Part shown: piece after piece, positions 55,766-64,000 of the stretch
How the letters are laid out: every line of letters starts with the position of its first letter
Position numbering within the stretch: the first letter of the stretch is position 1
Assembly (NCBI RefSeq): GCF_002777255.1
Contig: NZ_CP017634.1
Span: 1,624,903-1,688,902, forward strand
Reading direction: 5' to 3'
Length of the DNA stretch: 64,000 nt
DNA from: Candidatus Formimonas warabiya
GTDB taxonomy: Bacteria > Bacillota > Dehalobacteriia > Dehalobacteriales > Dehalobacteriaceae
The notes under the pieces: model-generated
What the model was told of the DNA's origin: nothing
Databases searched by the model: none
What the model saw: the letters and a program-made list of their open reading frames with translations, nothing else
Translations under genes and position numbers: made by a program

Positions 55766-57112
55766 TTATTTCTTAGGCACAATAAGAGTCCATGGCTGCG
55801 TTGGGCGATCCATCAGCAATCCTCGCTGCCAGTCCCACTGAGGGTGTCTCAGCAGATATCCGTCTGCATCAAACGGCTCCCCGCAGGATCTGCCAAACCT
55901 TGCCCAAAAAGAAAAATTTGCGGCCAGACGGCTTGTTACAACCTTGCCGTCTACCGAGCCCTCCGAGTTGTAGGGCTCCCCTCCGGTGATACCGGTAAAC
56001 TCGTACGGGTCCACATCCGTATGCCCGCACAGAGTGCGGCTGCTCGGATGGTCTTCCCTCTGCAGATAGACGTCAAAATGGTCCGCAATCATGCGTTTGG
56101 CAGTATCGATATCGATTTTCCCGTAGCAGTTCCCCATCAACTCGCGCCATCTAATCCTTCTGGCCCCGGTATCCCGTACGTCTGTATATCCTGTGTAGGA
56201 GCACTCCAGATTCCGGATCTGGGGGCTTTCCGGAGCGTTAAAACCGGTAAATACGCCGTCTTTGATTTTTTTATAATCACTGTACTCGAGACCCAGCTCA
56301 AAACGGGCGATTTCGTTGGAATGGATATCGCCGATCAGCCAGGAATTGGCATATCCGCCGTTATTCTGTTCCTCCATGATCTCAACCCAATGGTCCAGGT
56401 CTCGTCCATACTGCATGGCTTTTCGGGCGCGGAAAAACTCCGGCGCTCCCCCTTCCTGGTAATTTTCAAAGCCTTTGATCGTGGTCTCGGTACCGATAAT
56501 CCCTGCGCCGGTGATAAAGAAATCGGTAAAGCTGTGGATATATCCCGGGGCAGACTGCATCAGCACCCGGTAACCGTCGGCAGGCTCGATATCGAGGATA
56601 ACGTGGAAATACTGCCCCAAAACGTAATCCAGCCAGGTATTGTGTGCCATGACGATGCCATGATCTTTAGTCGCGTTACCCGTGGCAATAAATGCACTGC
56701 AATGACATTGACGGTTTTTACTCTGAATCTTTTTTGCCTGAGACGATGCATTCGGCCACCAATAAAACATCAGCTCCAAAAACCCATTCCAAGCCATGAG
56801 CACATCCGATGGGATATGGAAACCCGCTGCTGCGGTTCCTTCTGAAATTCCCCGGATTTCTTCTTGAAATTCACTGTCGATATGGGGAGCGAATAGTTTC
56901 GCTGCCGCTTGCGCGAAAAATTCAAAGGTTTTTCCGGTATAAAACATAGAAAACTTCCGCATGGTTTCTATGATCACAGCGAGTTCTTTTGCCAAAGTGT
57001 ATCCATGCTGAAAACCACGCTCATAGGGACTGCCTTCTATATGAAGATAACTCCAACCGTGTTTCCGATAACAATGAGGTTTGTGAAAAAATTTCTCAAT
57101 TTCCGGTTTCAT
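55766..57112 (-). CDS. C45-type Ntn-hydrolase / phospholipase B-like protein
   Basis: 448 residues. The nucleophile region is RQCHCSAFIATGNATKDHGI with VMAHNTWLDYV, matching C45/acyl-CoA:6-APA acyltransferase and phospholipase B-like families. N-terminal GSPYERGFQHGYTLAKEL is the usual leader block. The Cys-Ser could be the autoprocessing site. No signal peptide is seen, so it is probably cytoplasmic. Substrate (amide or lipid) is unknown. Confidence 0.75.
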   Translation of the reverse strand: MKPEIEKFFHKPHCYRKHGWSYLHIEGSPYERGFQHGYTLAKELAVIIETMRKFSMFYTGKTFEFFAQAAAKLFAPHIDSEFQEEIRGISEGTAAAGFHIPSDVLMAWNGFLELMFYWWPNASSQAKKIQSKNRQCHCSAFIATGNATKDHGIVMAHNTWLDYVLGQYFHVILDIEPADGYRVLMQSAPGYIHSFTDFFITGAGIIGTETTIKGFENYQEGGAPEFFRARKAMQYGRDLDHWVEIMEEQNNGGYANSWLIGDIHSNEIARFELGLEYSDYKKIKDGVFTGFNAPESPQIRNLECSYTGYTDVRDTGARRIRWRELMGNCYGKIDIDTAKRMIADHFDVYLQREDHPSSRTLCGHTDVDPYEFTGITGGEPYNSEGSVDGKVVTSRLAANFSFWARFGRSCGEPFDADGYLLRHPQWDWQRGLLMDRPTQPWTLIVPKK

Positions 57113-57568
57113 ATTAGCCTCCCTCTATTATCTTTGTTTTTCTTTGATTATCTCGTTAAACCATAGATTTTTAATTTTAAAAAAATGATTCTCGTGGGTT
57201 AATCATGCATTTATGTGCATTTCTGGATGGTCATGTGTATTCTGGCCCAATTGCGCAATTTTCAAGTATTACGGCCAGTAGAATCCACATACTCTCCGGC
57301 GGCAACCCTCCCATGTCTCACAGGGTCTTTGCCCTAAATTCCTTCGTACTGCCTGCCCACGAGGTGGATGTCAGTCATGCTCCTATGCTAGGTCTTTGCC
57401 TTTATGGAATTTATTCAACCTGACTAACCGGCTCATTTTGTCAATGAACTAAATCTATGTTCCTTTAAAATCTTCGTTTTTTATCTTTACTCGTAACTGT
57501 CAATAGTCCTGGTGCAATTCCTGTCTAAGTTATTAAGTCGTGTTTGCAATGTCTTTGTCTTCTGTTTA

Positions 57569-58855
57569 TTATGCTGCCGTCTGCATTGTTTCCGGTCTCC
57601 TGATATCGTTCAGCATCTTCTCAGGATCATAAGCTATCTGTTTTTTCAACAGTGCCCAAAATATCCGTATTAGTTTACATGACAGTAGTATTAACGATTG
57701 TTTCTTTTTTAACGGATTATCCACCCTGGTTGTATAGTATTGGTGTAGTTTTTTAAATTCCTGATTATTGGCTACTATCGGCAATATCGCCAAGAACAAA
57801 AGTGCTCGTAAACGTTTTCGCCCTCGCTTGCTAACGCTTGTTTTTCCTTTGTGTTTACCGGAACTGTTTTCTTTTAAACTCAAACCCGCTAACTTCTGGA
57901 TCTGTTTTGGGTGATCAAATCTCGTAATGTCTCCAACTTCAGCAATAAATCCCGCCGCAGTCACTAAACCTACGCCTTTTATCTTGAGGATTTCTTTCAT
58001 ACCCGGGATTTGTTTTACCAGCTCTTCTACCAGATCAATGGTCCAGTCATATTGCTTCATTTTCATTTCGTAGTCTTCCAAGATGATCTTAAGATCGTTC
58101 TCTCCAGCAGTTATTCCTTCATGGACACCTATTGTTTTTGCTGCTGCCTCCACCAGAGTCATTGCTCTTTTTCTGCCTACAGCACGAATTTTGTCCCTTC
58201 GCCAGCGGGAAACTATCTCATCCACACCTTTTTCTAGGATCTTCACCGGTGTCGGAAATTCTTTTAAGACAATCAAGGCAGCTATCCCTTCCCAATCACC
58301 AAATACTGTTTTGAATTCCGGAAAATATATGCTCAGCCAACGCTGTACCCTGTTGCGAATAGTATTCATCTGTTTCACTATCTGCCAACGCGTTTCCATG
58401 ACTATCCGTATTTCACTGTAAATACCTTCAGGGATATATGGCTCCATATACCTGCCATCCTTCACCAGCATAGCAATTGTTTTAGGGTCCTTCCGGTCAT
58501 TCTTGGTAGGATTGTTATCATCTAATTCTTTGCTCCGCTTTACGTGAAACGGATTCACCAGGACAATTTTTATCCTGTGATCCTTAAGTTGCTGAGCAAG
58601 ATTAAACCAATAATGACCAGTTGGCTCCATTCCCACTATGACATGCAGCTTAAGGCATTTCTCCTTCAGCTCTTTAACCCAATCACCGAATCCTTGAAAA
58701 CCTTCTGCACTATTAGAGAATTTGATCAGTTTACCATGTTCGATCCCTCTTTGATCAAATGCTCGGGCAAAGTGGGTTTCACTAGCCACATCCACACCGA
58801 TTATTAATGTCTTTTCTGTGATTTGCAAAATCTTCTCGTTTTGACTATACTTCAT
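57569..58855 (-). mobile_element. IS110-family transposase, intact
   Basis: 428 residues from ATG 58855, with AGGAGG eight bases ahead. N-terminal DEDD domain (LIIGVDVASETHFARAFDQR; NPTKNDRKDPKTIAMLVKDG) and C-terminal Tnp20 domain (KIKGVGLVTAAGFIAEVGDI; SGKHKGKTSVSKRGRKRLRA). It differs from the intron-split IS110 element. 57,113-57,568 and 58,856-59,274 hold no supported gene; a 72-codon plus-strand frame at 57205 is unrecognised. Confidence 0.93.
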
Positions 58856-59274
58856 TTTAGGTACCTCCTGTATTTTTTGAATTTGTGCTGCTTGCAGGCA
58901 TTCGCACAATTCAATTCTACTGTGAGGTACTTGTTCTTTCAAACTTCAAATTTGTTTATTACAGGAATGCTCCTATAATTCCTATTTGTTACTATCATAT
59001 TCCCAGTCGAATTTAAAAGTTAATCACGAAGCAATTTTAATCCGACGCCTTTTCTTGCTGAATGATAATATCAAATGGATTACTGGTTTTCATAAAGATT
59101 TGTAAGGATTAATCGTAACGGAAAAGGGCATAAAAAAACGGGTATATCTCGTCTGAAAATACACCCGCCATTTACAGAAAAAATCCCTATGTAGTTGTTT
59201 ACGAGGGTTCGATTCCCTTAAGTATGTCAAATAAATGGTCTATGTCATCTATAGAACTAAAAGGCAAGAATATT

Positions 59275-59886
59275 TTATTCTTCAGTCACTGCATAAATTG
59301 CTGTTTTATTTAAAAATTCATCATCAAAGTAAAGTTCTAGCCAATAAGTCCCCTCACATGGAAAATTAACATTCAATAAACCCGTATAGTAAAAGAAAGG
59401 CACAAAATAATCCTCAACTTTAAAATCTATGGAATTTTTCTCTGATGAAAGTTCATTTCCAGAAGAATCCTTGATAATAATTTTGTAATTATGAACACCA
59501 TCACTAACATTATCAAAGCTTGCATAGAAAGGAATCATTTGATCTCCAGTTTGCCAAGCCTTTACATTTACTCCATTTAAATTGGCATTACCCTCGTCAT
59601 CTTCTGAGCTACCATTAGATATAAGAATTACAGATCCGCTTACTCCACTTTTATTACTATTAATAGAAGCTGTCTGAGTACTGGCATCCCATTTTACATC
59701 CAGTCCTAACTGGTCCGAAACAAAACGTAAGGGAACCATAATAGATCCGTTTTGCATAATCGGTTGTACTGATGAAACTGCTTCTTTCCCATCAATTACA
59801 ATCTTTATATTACTTGCCGCAAATGCTGTAAGAGTCAAAGTTAAAAGTATGCAAATGATAATCCCAAAAAATTTGATTTTTCTCAC
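59275..59886 (-). CDS. Secreted stalk-domain (copper amine oxidase N-like) protein
   Basis: 203 residues. A signal peptide (MRKIKFFGIIICILLTLTLT, cleaved after AFA) is followed by a copper-amine-oxidase N-terminal-like stalk domain (MVPLRFVSDQLGLDVKWDAS). The C-terminal half is beta-rich and may bind a surface polymer. No catalytic domain. The upstream region has the tandem TGTCG motif and TAGAAT. Confidence 0.85.
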   Translation of the reverse strand: MRKIKFFGIIICILLTLTLTAFAASNIKIVIDGKEAVSSVQPIMQNGSIMVPLRFVSDQLGLDVKWDASTQTASINSNKSGVSGSVILISNGSSEDDEGNANLNGVNVKAWQTGDQMIPFYASFDNVSDGVHNYKIIIKDSSGNELSSEKNSIDFKVEDYFVPFFYYTGLLNVNFPCEGTYWLELYFDDEFLNKTAIYAVTEE

Positions 59887-59917
59887 ATTTTTTCCTCCTG
59901 TTAATTTTTTTATAATT

Positions 59918-59972
59918 ATTCTACACTTACCCCGTAAAATCCTTACCCAAAATTACGACATTTTCCGACAAC
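59918..59972 (-). promoter_or_regulatory. Probable promoter and tandem 0A-box-like sites of the stalk-protein gene
   Basis: Minus strand: TTGTCGGAAAATGTCGTAAT, then TTTTGGGTAAGGA, then TAGAAT at about 59918-59924. 29 of 32 bases match the dgt upstream site, in the same orientation. Confidence 0.5.
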
Positions 59973-59977
59973 AAAGG

Positions 59978-60020
59978 CAAGAGTCAGGGGACCAAGAGTC
60001 AGGGGACGGTTCTCTGACTC
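59978..60020 (+). repeat. Tandem AAGAGTCAGGGGAC repeat with palindromic tail
   Basis: AAGAGTCAGGGGAC occurs twice in a row, then GGTTCTCTGACTC, which can pair with GAGTCAGGGGAC. It is of the same kind as the 12.8-kb and 15.5-kb repeats. 60,021-60,219 shows nothing more. Confidence 0.6.
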
Positions 60021-60219
60021 ATTTCTTATTGGGAAATCAGCATTCTTCCCGAGCTTGTACTCTGACGTAACGCTTATCGGATCATAGCAAAAGAAATCAA
60101 ACCACCACCACTATATGAATTGCATTCAAAGACAAATAACATTACCTAAAGCTGTTTAATACTTTATTGATTATATTACGGGCAGAAATAAATCGTGGAT
60201 GTTTTGAGAAAATTTATAT

Positions 60220-60506
60220 TTAGTTCACATGATTACGCATCAATTCTGCTGTTTTTCCTGGGGGAGATTGTTTACCTCCTTCTTGTCTTTTTCCGGATAC
60301 TGACGGCAATGATCGAGAATGCAATTGCCGTGTTCGTCGGCCATCATGCAATCCTCCATATATTTGACACATCGGTGCCAGCCGTCGTTCTCGTTTACAA
60401 ATGCCCTGCTCATCAAAAACCACTTTCCTTTCCACCTTATCGTGTCCATTCTTTTCCAACTAATTTCCAAGATAGATTTATCATGTGTTTTAATATTATT
60501 CGTCAA
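60220..60506 (-). CDS. Small cysteine-containing protein, unknown
   Basis: 88 residues from TTG, with AGGGAAG about nine bases ahead. It contains HRCVKYMEDCMMADEHGNCI and LDHCRQYPEK, four cysteines that could bind a metal. No family recognised. It is convergent to nothing obvious and may be a real small gene or chance. Confidence 0.4.
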
Positions 60507-60669
60507 TTATGATAACTTCCCTTTCTATCGATGTGCCGTAGTCTTAAAAATCTTAAAAAGACCAATAGTTACAACCGCTACCAATATCACCTTATTCAAT
60601 AACGCGCTTAAGAACAAATCGGCTGGATAGAGTCTGATTTGTAATTAACTTAAAAATTTGACAAAATGA

Positions 60670-60698
60670 TTGACAAAACATGGTTAAGTAGGTATATT
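60670..60698 (+). promoter_or_regulatory. Sigma-A promoter of the T-box operon
   Basis: TTGACA at 60670-60675 and TATATT at 60693-60698 with 17 bases between them. Confidence 0.85.
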
Positions 60699-60721
60699 TA
60701 TTTATAATTTAAGATATCAAA

Positions 60722-60965
60722 AGCACAGACGGAGAGAGTACGTTTCAGCCGAACGTTTCAGCGAGCCGGGGACGGTGTAATCCCGGTACCAGTAGTCTGA
60801 ACCGGAAAATCACTCCTGAGCTGCGGACCGAACGAGTAATCCAGTAGGCTTCGACGGTTTTCCCCCGTTTCAGGGAACGCATATGATTGTATGCTTGTAT
60901 TAATGGGTGGTATAGCGAATGTCTTTCAGGCTTTCGTCCCTTTTGGGGACGAAAGCCTTTTTATT
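60722..60965 (+). promoter_or_regulatory. T-box leader, probably isoleucine-specific
   Basis: A tRNA-sensing leader ahead of the 2-oxoacid oxidoreductase operon. Stem I begins at GGAGAGAGTACG, and its 3' side reads AAAATCACTCC, placing ATC (Ile) followed by A in the specifier position before the CTCC stem. The T-box TGGGTGGTATAGCG is at 60904-60917. The terminator GGCTTTCGTCCC/GGGACGAAAGCC with a T tail is at 60929-60964. Uncharged tRNA-Ile should switch on the operon. The specifier call is inference from position. Confidence 0.8.
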
Positions 60966-60995
60966 TTATCAATTATAATGACTGGAGGAGAAATA

Positions 60996-61580
60996 ATGGC
61001 AACCAATGAAATGGTAGAAATTCGTTGGCACGGCCGGGGCGGCCAGGGAGCCAAGATGGCCTGCCTGCTCCTGGCGGATGTGGCTGCTTTAGAAGGAAAA
61101 TTTGTGCAGGGATTTCCGGAGTATGGACCCGAACGTATGGGAGCCCCCATTACGGCCTATAATCGTATCAGTGAAAAACGGTGTACAATCCATTCCAACA
61201 TTTACGATCCGGACTATGTGGTCGTAGTAGATGAAAGTCTGCTGGACAGTGTCGACGTTACCGCAGGATTGAAAGCGGGCGGCGCGATCATCATTAACAC
61301 AGCCAGCTCCCCCCAGGAGATGCGCGAGAGGCTGCAGGGTTGGGACGGAAAAGTCTGTACCATAGATGCCCGCCGCATTTCGGAAGAGAATCTGGGCAAA
61401 AACTTACCAAATACCCCGATGCTGGCCGCAGTGGTTAAGGTGAGCGGCGTTTTGGAAACCGAGCGCTTTTTAGCGGATATAGAAGAATCCTTTAAACATA
61501 AATTTGCGGCCAAGCCCCAGGTTATTGAGGGGAACATGGCAACACTGAAAAAATCCATGGAGGAGGTACAGATAGGATGA
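60996..61580 (+). CDS. porG: 2-oxoacid:ferredoxin oxidoreductase gamma subunit
   Basis: 194 residues from ATG 60996, with GGAGGAG just upstream; an upstream in-frame start at 60891 lies in the T-box and is rejected. The family motif EIRWHGRGGQGAKMACLLLA and EYGPERMGAPITAYNRIS identify the PorG/VorG fold. It couples with delta, alpha and beta in oxidative decarboxylation of 2-oxoacids to acyl-CoA. Confidence 0.94.
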   Translation: MATNEMVEIRWHGRGGQGAKMACLLLADVAALEGKFVQGFPEYGPERMGAPITAYNRISEKRCTIHSNIYDPDYVVVVDESLLDSVDVTAGLKAGGAIIINTASSPQEMRERLQGWDGKVCTIDARRISEENLGKNLPNTPMLAAVVKVSGVLETERFLADIEESFKHKFAAKPQVIEGNMATLKKSMEEVQIG

Positions 61581-61885
61581 TTTATGCGAAGGATATCAAT
61601 GAACGTACCCCTTGGCAGGATCTGACCCCCGGCGGGGAGATCTACGAACCAGGAACCGCACGGGACTTCAATACCGGTACTTGGCGGACCGACACACCCG
61701 TTTTTCACGAGGAAGCATGTAAACACTGTATGCTTTGTGTTCCATACTGTCCGGACAGCTCTATACCGGTGAAGGACGGGAAACGCATGGACTTTGATTA
61801 TATGCACTGCAAAGGCTGCGGCATCTGTGAGAACGTGTGTCCCTTCCAGGCGATTACAATGGTGACTGGAGGTGCGGCCAGATGA
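61577..61885 (+). CDS. porD: 2-oxoacid:ferredoxin oxidoreductase delta subunit (ferredoxin-like)
   Basis: 102 residues, overlapping the gamma stop by four bases (ATGA). Two [4Fe-4S] motifs: CKHCMLCVPYCPDSS and CKGCGICENVCPFQA. Transfers electrons from the TPP centre to external ferredoxin. Confidence 0.95.
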   Translation: MIYAKDINERTPWQDLTPGGEIYEPGTARDFNTGTWRTDTPVFHEEACKHCMLCVPYCPDSSIPVKDGKRMDFDYMHCKGCGICENVCPFQAITMVTGGAAR

Positions 61886-63072
61886 GCAACCGTCTTTCCG
61901 GCAACGAGGCTGTAGCTTATGCCATAAAACAGATAAATCCTGATGTCATGGGAGCATTCCCCATCACTCCCTCCACAGAAATTCCGGAATACTTCGCCCA
62001 ATATGTGGCCGACGGCGAGGTAAATACGGAATACGTAACCGTAGAGTCTGAGCACAGTTCCATGTCCGTGTGCATTGCGTCGGAAGCTGCAGGAGCCAGA
62101 TCCGTCTGCGCTACTTCATCCTGCGGATTGGCCCTGATGTACGAGCTTTTGTACGTGGCGGCTTCATGCCGTCTGCCTATTACACTGGCCTGCGTCAACC
62201 GGGCCCTTTCGGGACCAATCAACATCAACAACGACCACTCAGACTCTATGGGAGCCCGCGATTCCGGTTGGATCCAAATCTATGCGGAAAATAATCAGGA
62301 GGCCTACGATAATTTTCTCATGGCCATGCCTATCGGGGAGGCCCCGAGCGTACGCCTACCGGTGATGACCTGTATGGATGGCTTCATTACCAGTCATGCC
62401 GTAGAGAATATCGAGCTTCTGGAGACAGATGCTGTACGCAAGTTTATCGGGGAATATAATCCCGAAAACTATCTGCTGAAAAAAGAAAATCCTCTGGCAG
62501 TAGGACCGTACGATGTGAGTCCCTATTACATGGAACACAAGGTCCTGGAGGCCGAGGCCATGAAGGCGGCCAAGGCCCGCATACTGGAGGTAGCCGCAGG
62601 GTTTGAAAAGATTTCCGGCCGGCGCTATGGCCTGTTTGAAGCATATCAGATGGAAGATGCGGAACTTGCTCTGGTCCTCATCGGATCCAGTGCCGGAACT
62701 GCCAAAGCAGCTGTCGACCAGCTGCGGGAGAATGGAGTAAAGGCAGGGCTTGTTAAAATCAGAGTATTCCGTCCTTTCCCTGGCGAGGAACTGGCCCGGG
62801 TTCTGGCCCACACCAGGGCCGTAGCCGTCATGGATAAGTCCGAAGGCTTTTCGGCGAACGGAGGCCCTTTATTTGCCGAGACCCGCAGTGCTTTGTATGA
62901 TCTGAAGGATCGCCCGTATCTGATTAATATTGTTTATGGTCTGGGCGGCCGTGACGTAAAGACCGCGGATATTGAAAAAGTATTCCGCCGGCTGGCTGAT
63001 ATTGCGGTGACCGGCGAGATTGGACCGGTATATACCCATATGGGACAGAGGTCAAAGGAGGAGATAGCATGA
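61882..63072 (+). CDS. porA: 2-oxoacid:ferredoxin oxidoreductase alpha subunit
   Basis: 396 residues from ATG 61882, overlapping the delta stop (ATGA) with GGAGGTG upstream; the frame opening at 61837 is not preferred. Family blocks: LSGNEAVAYAIKQINPDVMG, FPITPSTEIPEYFAQYVADG, VESEHSSMSVCIASEAAGAR and CVNRALSGPININNDHSDS. Holds the substrate/CoA side of the enzyme. Confidence 0.95.
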   Translation: MSNRLSGNEAVAYAIKQINPDVMGAFPITPSTEIPEYFAQYVADGEVNTEYVTVESEHSSMSVCIASEAAGARSVCATSSCGLALMYELLYVAASCRLPITLACVNRALSGPININNDHSDSMGARDSGWIQIYAENNQEAYDNFLMAMPIGEAPSVRLPVMTCMDGFITSHAVENIELLETDAVRKFIGEYNPENYLLKKENPLAVGPYDVSPYYMEHKVLEAEAMKAAKARILEVAAGFEKISGRRYGLFEAYQMEDAELALVLIGSSAGTAKAAVDQLRENGVKAGLVKIRVFRPFPGEELARVLAHTRAVAVMDKSEGFSANGGPLFAETRSALYDLKDRPYLINIVYGLGGRDVKTADIEKVFRRLADIAVTGEIGPVYTHMGQRSKEEIA

Positions 63073-64000
63073 ACACGGTATATAACCTGAAACGGGAAGT
63101 AGAAAAGCCGGCACGTCTCACCGGAGGGCATCGGCTCTGCGCCGGCTGCGGCGCGGGGATTGTTGTGTCAGGGGTTCTGCGTGCCCTGAATCAAGAGGAT
63201 CGGGCCGTGGTGGTTAATGCTACCAGTTGTCTGGAGGTCTCCACCTTTATGTATCCCTACACTGCCTATATGGACAGCTATATTCATTCTGCTTTTGAAA
63301 ACTCTGCGGCTACCTGTTCCGGAGTAGAAGCGGCATATAACGCTTTAAAACGCCGCGGCAAGGTGGAAGGAACCGTCAAGTTCATTACTTTTGCAGGTGA
63401 CGGCGGCACCTATGATATAGGGTTTCAATCCTTGTCAGGCGCTATGGAACGCGGTCATAACATGGTCTACGTCTGCTACGACAACGAGGCTTACATGAAT
63501 ACCGGAATCCAGCGTTCATCTTCAACGCCTCATTTTGCCCGCACCACTACCACGCCCATAGGTGATGTTCAACAAGGTAAGAAACAGAATAAAAAAGATC
63601 TGACGGAAATTCTGGTTGCTCATAATATCCCTTATGTAGCTCAGACTGCTCCTATCGGTAATTTCAGGGATCTGCACACCAAGTCTTATAAGGCCATTTA
63701 TACAGAGGGCCCCTGCTTTTTGAACGTATTATCCCCCTGCCCGCGCGGGTGGGACTACCCCATGGCCAAGCTTTCGGAGATCACTAAGCTGGCGGTGGAT
63801 ACCTGCGTCTGGCCCCTTTTTGAAGTAGAGGAGGGAGTGTGGCATCTGAGCTATACACCGAAGAAAAAGCTGCCCGTAGAAGACTTTCTCCGCCCCCAGG
63901 GTAGATTCCGCCATATGTTTCAGAAAGGCAATGAGTGGATGATTGAAGAAGCGCAAGCATATGTGGATCAAAAATGGGAACGCTTGCTTGAGCGTACCGG
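63069..64000 (+). CDS. porB: 2-oxoacid:ferredoxin oxidoreductase beta subunit (partial)
   Basis: At least 310 residues, cut by the window end. It begins MNTVYNLKREVEKPARLTGG with four-base overlap to alpha. It carries the cluster motif LCAGCGAGI and the TPP motif GDGGTYDIG...N (FAGDGGTYDIGFQSLSGAME; YDNEAYMNTG). The TPP and [4Fe-4S] centre sit here. With an Ile T-box the complex could be a branched-chain (VOR-type) enzyme, though pyruvate remains possible. Confidence 0.95.
   Translation, partial: MNTVYNLKREVEKPARLTGGHRLCAGCGAGIVVSGVLRALNQEDRAVVVNATSCLEVSTFMYPYTAYMDSYIHSAFENSAATCSGVEAAYNALKRRGKVEGTVKFITFAGDGGTYDIGFQSLSGAMERGHNMVYVCYDNEAYMNTGIQRSSSTPHFARTTTTPIGDVQQGKKQNKKDLTEILVAHNIPYVAQTAPIGNFRDLHTKSYKAIYTEGPCFLNVLSPCPRGWDYPMAKLSEITKLAVDTCVWPLFEVEEGVWHLSYTPKKKLPVEDFLRPQGRFRHMFQKGNEWMIEEAQAYVDQKWERLLERT

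Noticed and set aside
55682..56845. Long plus-strand frame of 387 codons
   Set aside because: It is the antisense of the C45-type hydrolase, which has clear family motifs and a proper start on the minus strand.
57205..57423. Plus-strand frame of 72 codons
   Set aside because: No recognised family and no convincing ribosome site; probably IS-flanking DNA.
60891..60995. Longer start for the gamma subunit
   Set aside because: This stretch is the T-box and terminator; the ATG at 60996 has a good ribosome site and the normal N-terminus.

Overview
The window reads as a chromosome segment of an endospore-forming, anaerobic Firmicute of the Clostridia, most likely Peptococcaceae-like. It has a germination protease and SASP genes, and the conserved priA-def-fmt-rsmB-rlmN-prpC-prkC-rsgA-rpe-thiN/rpmB-yloU-fakA-recG neighbourhood. 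It also has pyrrolysine-dependent methylamine methyltransferases and a ferredoxin-dependent 2-oxoacid oxidoreductase. A methylotrophic or acetogenic relative of Desulfitobacterium, Dehalobacterium or 'Formimonas' fits, but that placement is inference.

Positions 1-27,600 are a dense housekeeping block, mostly on the minus strand. It starts with a partial isoaspartyl dipeptidase, a zinc-ribbon DUF2197 protein, gpr and two SASP genes plus a third very short SASP-like gene. Then come recG, fakA, an Asp23 protein and rpmB. A riboflavin operon (ribD-ribE-ribBA-ribH, FMN riboswitch in front) sits between thiN and rpe. A large membrane-anchored protein of unknown function, bracketed by a 41-bp direct repeat, separates ribD from rpe. 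The block closes with rsgA, prkC, prpC, rlmN, rsmB, a metallopeptidase, a DUF116 gene, fmt, def and priA.

Positions 27,700-30,720 are a transition: tRNA-Thr, a Fic gene, tRNA-Ala, and two decayed fragments (DUF1016-type nuclease and a type III restriction-like subunit) fused head to tail.

Positions 30,723-44,304 are a methyl-transfer island, all on the minus strand. It holds one ordinary MttB-family methyltransferase, two MttB genes interrupted by an in-frame TAG (pyrrolysine), a corrinoid protein, a pterin-binding methyltransferase, an EamA transporter, a cytosolic chemoreceptor-like protein and two PAS/AAA+/Fis sigma-54 activators. Matching -24/-12 promoters precede two of the methyltransferase genes. 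A tRNA-Pyl gene and pylB lie in the middle, but the adjacent pylC has lost its central ATP-grasp region, and no pylS or pylD is visible. Five neighbouring housekeeping genes use TAG as their stop.

Positions 44,430-60,500 are a low-density accessory zone: IS1595 remnant, damaged hicA, an IS110 element split by a group II intron, a HicB gene, phage-like fragments, small hypothetical genes, a dNTPase, a C45-type peptidase, another IS110 element and a secreted stalk-domain protein. From 60,670 to the end a T-box leader, probably isoleucine-specific, precedes a four-subunit 2-oxoacid:ferredoxin oxidoreductase operon (gamma-delta-alpha-beta; beta runs off the end).
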